Below are positions 58,701 to 64,000 of a DNA stretch of 64,000 nucleotides, piece after piece. Source of the stretch: Liolophura sinensis (taxonomy: Eukaryota; Mollusca; Polyplacophora; Chitonida; Chitonidae); contig NC_088305.1 in the NCBI RefSeq assembly GCF_032854445.1, positions 17,347,717 through 17,411,716 on the forward strand. Direction: 5' to 3'. Within the stretch, counting starts at the first letter, position 1, and every line of letters starts with the position of its first letter. The translations under genes were made by a program, and so were the position numbers. The notes under the pieces were generated by a model. It saw only the letters and a list, made by a program, of their open reading frames with translations. It was not told the DNA's origin and did no database searches.

Positions 58701-59201
58701 GGTGTGTTCGGACAAGCATCTTCAATATAGTTTAGTCACAAAACAATTAAAAATGTGTGTCTTACAGCTGGAGCAATCTGAATAGAAAGATTCGTTGGGA
58801 TCGATGGTGGACGCGGAAGACGACAATCCGTAATCCGAGTCCATACTTAGTCTCCGGTCCGAAAGCATTGCCATGTTTGGTAATCCCGGCAATTTGATTG
58901 TCGATGTAGCCCCAATGCTCTGATATGAGTGACGGTCACAGACTTCTCTTGATGTCTTAATGGGTGTGTCAGGCGGGCCACAGCTTGTATCCCTGACTAA
59001 TTGGTAAATGCTGAGCTCCCCATGTTTTGCACTCATATTTAACATGGTCTCCCGCCCACACCCACTTCTGCACCAATCAGAAGCGTTCTTTGATGGCCAC
59101 CCTGGGCAGGCATTTACTGACAACATATCTGACAGACCCAACCACCAACTATCCTTATCTCTCACGGGATTTAATATGTCCACTGCGGGAGGTAGGGACA
59201 T
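55253..59201 (-). CDS. BTB-BACK protein, homologue of Drosophila gprs (serine-enriched protein)
   Basis: Five coding exons on the minus strand (59201-58766, 58140-57885, 57002-56758, 56432-56275, 55714-55253) join in phases 1, 2, 1, 0 to give 518 aa. Seen: a Ser-rich N-terminus (1-190); the start of a BTB domain, MCDVCFLVGEDKVPVFGVKA (about 205-224); a strongly basic insert (about 241-270, RLRRKRKQRKPR); the rest of the BTB domain ending at VYGLEDLRLACYQFARRFIN; a BACK-like region with LPKSTVLLVL and WDAVLRWSRRH; and a Ser/Thr-rich tail. Order, basic insert and spacing resemble Drosophila gprs as remembered. BTB-BACK proteins are often CUL3 ubiquitin-ligase adaptors; that role here is inferred. 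The start is uncertain: the sequence just after this ATG (CTCCCGCAG) could be an acceptor, with the real start further upstream. Confidence 0.85.
56275..56432 (-). CDS. gprs-like gene exon with BTB end
   Basis: Acceptor CCTTGCAG before 56432, donor GTATGC after 56275; 158 nt. Encodes MMATADVYGLEDLRLACYQF to LTQRLVDE. Confidence 0.88.
56522..56690 (-). mobile_element. SINE-A 3' two-thirds in a gprs-like intron
   Basis: TTTATTTATTTGACTGGTG to GGCCAGCATGAGCTGG; same strand as the host gene. Confidence 0.85.
56758..57002 (-). CDS. gprs-like gene exon with basic insert and BTB middle
   Basis: Acceptor TTCCTTCAG before 57002, donor GTAAGA after 56758. Encodes VLCSQIL, the Arg/Lys-rich insert and DIFKKLILFLHSGAI. 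Confidence 0.88.
57105..57240 (+). mobile_element. SINE-A 3' half in a gprs-like intron
   Basis: AGGTCTTTCAGAAACCTGCG to CGGCGTAACACATCAATAA plus AAATAAATAAAT; antisense to the host gene. Confidence 0.85.
57885..58140 (-). CDS. gprs-like gene exon with start of BTB domain
   Basis: Long T-rich acceptor ending AACAG before 58140; donor GTACGT after 57885. Encodes VSLLSDVDDDVF to AILCARS, with the BTB core CDVCFLVG. Confidence 0.88.
58766..59201 (-). CDS. gprs-like gene, first recognised exon
   Basis: Donor GTAAGA follows 58766. Encodes 145 codons of Ser-rich, otherwise unrecognised sequence ending ESFYSDCSS. It leaves in phase 1 and the next exon completes a Cys codon. The 5' limit is uncertain. 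Confidence 0.7.
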
Positions 59202-59204
59202 ATG

Positions 59205-62200
59205 CTGGTGGTAAAGGTGATCAGCAAGTTACTGTACTTGCTGCTCCCCGCTGATAGCGACTGTTGTTCTAACCCATGGTTAGTAAATCGTGCAAACAGG
59301 AAATTATTGACACGATGTTTGTAGAGCATATCTGCAATTAGAAACGCTGTGAAATGTTGGTAGAAGTCATACCACGGCCACTTTGCGTCACTAAACTTTG
59401 CATACCTCACTGGGCAGAAAGCAATTCCAGGTCAGCAAACATATTACATGTGGTGTACAAATCAGCTGCTTAGCCATAGCGACAGTATGCTTTACTATAC
59501 GTACCTACAACAAATCATTCGATTTGTGTATAGCACATTGGACGATGCCTTTTGTTGTCAGTATAAATACCTGTTAGATCTATGTGTGACATATGATAAA
59601 CATGTGGCCTTGTGTGTAAAATCAACGAACACATTTAATTTCTCGCATAACCAAGGAAGTGCCTTCTCCCAACGGTATGGTGTGACAGACCTAGATGTAC
59701 TGATATACATATGACTATAAAATTCACAGCACAAATTTGAGACAAAAATCTTTGTGTAAGGATTCATTTTCTATATACATGGAGTATAACACCCTCCTTA
59801 TATAAAAAAGACCAGCCGAGTCCGACGCCAATTCCTTTTAATACATATTTAACCGTATATATACTTCAGAGAAATAGTATGGCGAGTTCCTGATAATATT
59901 TGTGAAAAAAAAAAAAAAAAAAAAAATAGAACACGTGATTGTATAGGTGAATAAATAACAAATACAGGTAGGCGATAGTTGTTTACGATATATAGTGATA
60001 AAACGTTGAAACAATCCAGCCGTTTGACAAGACATCCACGTGAATCTGGGTAGGGGGTATGTCGAAGTTTGCAGTTGAAATGTATCATTACATTTTACAG
60101 ACTATTTGCACTGAAACCTGTATGTCAGAGTCATACAGGTATACGTGACTGACTAATCCACAATTAAACAATTAAAACGCGTCCCTATATCATTTCCGTT
60201 ATCAGATATCTACATCTTGTTAATAAACTGTTTTACAAACTTCTTAAATAGAATATCCTCCACATTTTAGCAGTATAGTATGGTTTGAAAACTAGACGTA
60301 GAAAGTTTTGGGGAAAAGCATAAAAACGTATACATAGGTAATTGATCCATGTAAATGAAAAGACCTTTGGCACTTGGTCTGGAATTCGGTAACTTTTGAC
60401 AGAGTTTGATTCAGTGTGTTTTTCTTTGGTATAGAACTACTGAGTCACCATTAAACAACACTGAATAACAAAATTTTTCAAAAACAATTTAAACAAATGT
60501 AAGTAACACGTGAGTTTATCATAATTCAAATAAGACATACAGGCAGTCTTGTGTACTTTTAATTTAGTGGTACTGAGCCTTGCCTTTCGTAACTGTTGTG
60601 GCTTTTTATCTCAAGATACATTTTAAAGTATAGTGCGGGTTCGTCACTTAAAAATATCCTGGGCAAATTAAGAAACATAAACAAAGAGGAACAAATACAA
60701 CAGAATCCACATTGTTTCCATTAAGCTCCTAGATCTTCAAGCATGCCGTTTGTGGCGAAGTTTAATTATCTCCGGCACTTTGATCTCTATCTATCTCACC
60801 AGGACACTTCCTTTACCTTAGATACATAACATTAGGGTGAACTGTGTTGTGACCGTAGGACATCTGTGTAGGATACATATTTTTTCAATTAATTAAAATC
60901 TCCGCCATATTTATCATGCAATTAATCAGTGTTATGTTTTCAGATTGCTTTCCACCGCAACTACATGCATGCCTCTGCAAACAATCAGTGACCGAGGATT
61001 GTGCCTATAACATTTTTGTACTTCCCTTCCTTAAGTTGATGTGTTTAGTTTTTTAATTAGTGTTTTACTCACAGAGTATTTTACCTATACGACAGCCAGC
61101 ATAATGGTGGGAAGGAACAGGGCTTTCACAGAATGTGTCAATACGAATATAGCTTTACAGTTCCTTAGATAAAAAGTTGTATGGACCTTAGTACTACAGT
61201 ATATACTACTGTAATGCAAATAACGAGCGTTAAGGGACAAAGGCTCTAGCACTTATCCAGCAATGACGTAAAGGCTACCGGCAGAAGAACTGAGGTACTC
61301 TCCTTTAGCTTAGCGAGTAAATATCCCGATGACAATGCGGGCGGCTGCTGTGTACTTATTGTATAAATAATGCTATAAAGATTAGGGTTGACGGAATGAA
61401 AGTTAGGCACTTATACTAGCCTCTACTTGCACCTTTGAAATGTTTTCGTGTGGTGTAAGCCGCAAAACCCCACGGAGAGACCTGTAAGCTCAGCCCTGGG
61501 GAATTCGGGATAGGTGTGGCAGCCCCGGGGATAGATCAGTGGGTGTGGTCGACGTTGGTGTGGGATGGGGGTCGTCAGTCTCACAGCTCTACTCTAAGTC
61601 TGACAGGTCAGGTGCCTTATTTTAAAGTGGCTGACACCATACAGTGGTTTCTTCTTACTTCATCATGTGTGGTTACAATATGGAAGTGAACATTTTCTAA
61701 AAATCAATGAAGAAAATTCCGAGAAGTGATTCCATAGGGAATTATGATTACGACAAACACGTGTTACTAGTATGCGTAGAAGAATATTACATGGGTAATG
61801 TGTATAAGAGTTATATGTACATACGTTTCAAACGCAAAGCCATCAGTCCAGGACTGTCACGTTATCATAATGCTTTCATATAAACCGATTGTCACACACT
61901 GCTTCCATCCCAGATAACGTCACTTAAAACTAACATCTAGCAGTAGGTGTAACACAGCAAAACGTCTATCTGTCACGTAACACCTGTATGACCAAATGTT
62001 AACTTTGTATACCGCCATACTTATCACAAGTGAATTCAGTAACAATCCTATGATGTTGGGGGATTTAAAAAGAAACAACTTTGGAAAAAAAAAACAAATA
62101 TGTTACATGTAGATTAGTCTAACCAAGGAGCTTTATCGCCAGGTAAACGTAACTATAGAACAGCAGAAGATCACTATGTGACACATCACCATCAGCCATT

Positions 62201-64000
62201 GTAACTACAATATGTGGAGGCAATCTTTCGTGTCACGTTTGATTTTCGAAAGAAAAATCTCGATTTAAACAAATGATTGTGTATTAATCTGCTCAAAAAT
62301 GGATTAGATGCGTTGTGCAAATTCGGGAATTGGTATGAATGTGATTTTCTTTACTTAAAACAGTAAAAAATTATTTATTTTTTTGTCATTCGGCAGCGAC
62401 AAAGTATCTGCACCTTCACTGCACCCCCCCTCCTCTCATACTCACTACCCACTTGGGATAATTTATTGATAGAATTTCATTTGTGATTTAACAATAAAAC
62501 TGATGTATGGAATACTTCTTTGTAAGTGATGTTTAGTTTTAGTAAATTAATTTGTATCCATGCTGTGTTTATTGATTGATTAATCAGTGTTTTAAATCAA
62601 CATCCTGTCATTAGCAGTTTACCTGCCCGTACAGGAACACGTGCTTCCAACCACGCTTGCCATAATGGGATCCAAGCTCACGAGATATCGTCCAATGAGG
62701 GGCCGTCGATCTGATTCGGTCTCTATTGTTAGGAAAATGTGCAATGTAGAGTACCGTAGCAAGTTTCAGTTTTACTTAAACCATTTTCCAGAAAATGTTT
62801 TCACACGGTTGAACTAAGATCGATATAATGAATCCAGTATCATCTTGCGTCATTTGATGGCAGTTGCCACAGTTCTCGATGTTAAGAAGCGTATCAGTGT
62901 ATACAAGGAAATAAAAGTTAAATGTGCAACAAAATGTTTGCACTGCCTGGCTAACTCTACACATTGTTAGTAAACTTCACTGGAAACAGGAGTTACATAT
63001 AACGCTACCAACATACCCACAGGGCTTCGAGTGCACAAAGGCTAGCAATAACATTATGGTAACAGGGTTATGGGAATGAATGAAGAACACAAATCCTCCT
63101 TTCGACTGCTTCAGCTTACCACATAACTTATCATAGATCTAGAAGTGGCTTTTCACGAGGCTTACGCAAATAATTCGCTATGGATTACACGTTGATTGAA
63201 AGCGCCTCGAGCACTTAAGACTAGCCTCTACTTGCAAGTGAGGAAATAAGGGCCTTTTCAGAAAAGCTTAATCCTCTGCTCTCCTCCCGGAGTATTGAGC
63301 AAGCCCTGCGTGCTCCACGTAATGGGTTGGATGAGCGGATACACGTGTGCGAGCGGTACAATATCACAGGTGTACTTTGTCAGTGGCAAGTCAAGTTTCT
63401 GAGACGACCAGTCATTTGACTTGCGCATAGCATTTTTTCATCGCAAGAAACAGGGTTGAATTTAATAAACCTGCGAGGAAGTCAAAATCAAAGTCTTTAG
63501 GGAAAACGTTTCTAGATGAAACTTTCCACCGTCATATGTCGGAAATACTCTTGCAAATTTTACCTGGCAGGTTTAGCAACCTTCTACTCTCACAAAAATT
63601 GATTAAATCTTTCGCCCTATTTTCTAAATAAGTTACTGCATATAGTTATACTGACAGACAGTTTTCGCACTTTTCTTGTAATTTCGGGACGAAGAATCAT
63701 GTTTTTAATGCGTACCCATTCTGAAGTTCCCCAATTTCTCTTCTTGAACGACGGATTCATTAGTTCCACATGATTATTTTTACTTATCTTTTTATAGGTA
63801 TCACTTACTGACTTATTTTCCAGTCCTTATCGCTTATTGGAAACAAGATCTAACGAAAAATGGGTAGGATGGAATGTGTAAAATGCTGTTCCATTTAACG
63901 CCAGGATAGAGCTCACAATACACTTTGTCTATACCCTTTTATATATTAAGGTGTACAGGATGCACAGGTGCTAACCTCTTGTTACGTAATGATTATGTGT
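59205..64000. other. Upstream flank of the gprs-like gene, no gene seen
   Basis: Includes a poly-A tract at about 59906-59927 and one SINE fragment at 61050. An untranslated or upstream exon of the gprs-like gene may lie here but I could not identify one. Confidence 0.5.
61050..61125 (-). mobile_element. SINE-A 3' fragment
   Basis: TAGTGTTTTACTCACAGAGT, TATACGACAGCCAGCATAAT and GGTGGGAAGG. Confidence 0.6.

Noticed and set aside
62570-62700. Possible SINE-A tail (GATTGATTAATCAGTGTTTT)
   Set aside because: Only a few bases resemble the tail and the rest does not match.
1-64000. CRISPR array
   Set aside because: The tandem arrays have no unique spacers between repeats and the genome is eukaryotic.

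Overview
This is a window of an animal nuclear genome, most likely a mollusc or another marine lophotrochozoan. The evidence is spliced genes with GT-AG introns, two AA15-type lytic polysaccharide monooxygenase (LPMO) genes, an invertebrate-type STING gene, one very abundant tRNA-derived SINE family, several non-LTR retrotransposons and a Tc1 element. Species cannot be fixed from the sequence alone. Most of the window is transposon-derived or unassigned intergenic DNA.

Four protein-coding genes can be built exon by exon with consistent splice phases. (1) LPMO-1, minus strand, coding exons between 7840 and 9940, with a 5'UTR intron and a TATA box near 10210: 288 aa, signal peptide, AA15 domain, Thr-rich linker, one Cys-rich C-terminal module. 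(2) A divergent STING homologue, plus strand, coding exons 23563-23632, 24651-24705 and 25108-26473: 496 aa, four predicted membrane segments plus a cyclic-dinucleotide-binding-like domain, almost all in one exon. (3) LPMO-2, plus strand, exons 43034-43195, 45654-46032 and 49390-50066: 405 aa, same intron phases as LPMO-1 and a middle exon of identical length, but a long repeated Thr/Pro linker and two copies of the Cys-rich module. (4) A BTB-BACK protein resembling Drosophila gprs (serine-enriched protein), minus strand, five coding exons between 55253 and 59201, 518 aa.

The two LPMO genes point away from each other and flank the STING gene. They encode secreted copper enzymes for chitin or another recalcitrant polysaccharide. 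STING is an innate-immune cyclic-dinucleotide sensor at the ER. gprs-like proteins are BTB adaptors of unknown target. Nothing in the sequence shows that the four act in one pathway.

Mobile DNA by region: an I/Nimb-like LINE at the left edge (1-2850) split by a SINE; a Tc1 transposase relic with terminal repeats (15753-17211); an L1-like LINE relic (27060-28620); a CR1/L2-like LINE relic (36885-40110) with a degenerate 2A motif; about 30 SINE copies, many with exact target-site duplications; two MITE-like inverted-repeat elements; and two dispersed repeat families that I cannot assign. Tandem arrays have periods of about 36 bp (17390-18420), 21 bp (26540-26735), 61 bp (47395-48265), 30 bp (in LPMO-2) and 28 bp (52445-53320). 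From 59.2 kb to the right edge I see no gene.
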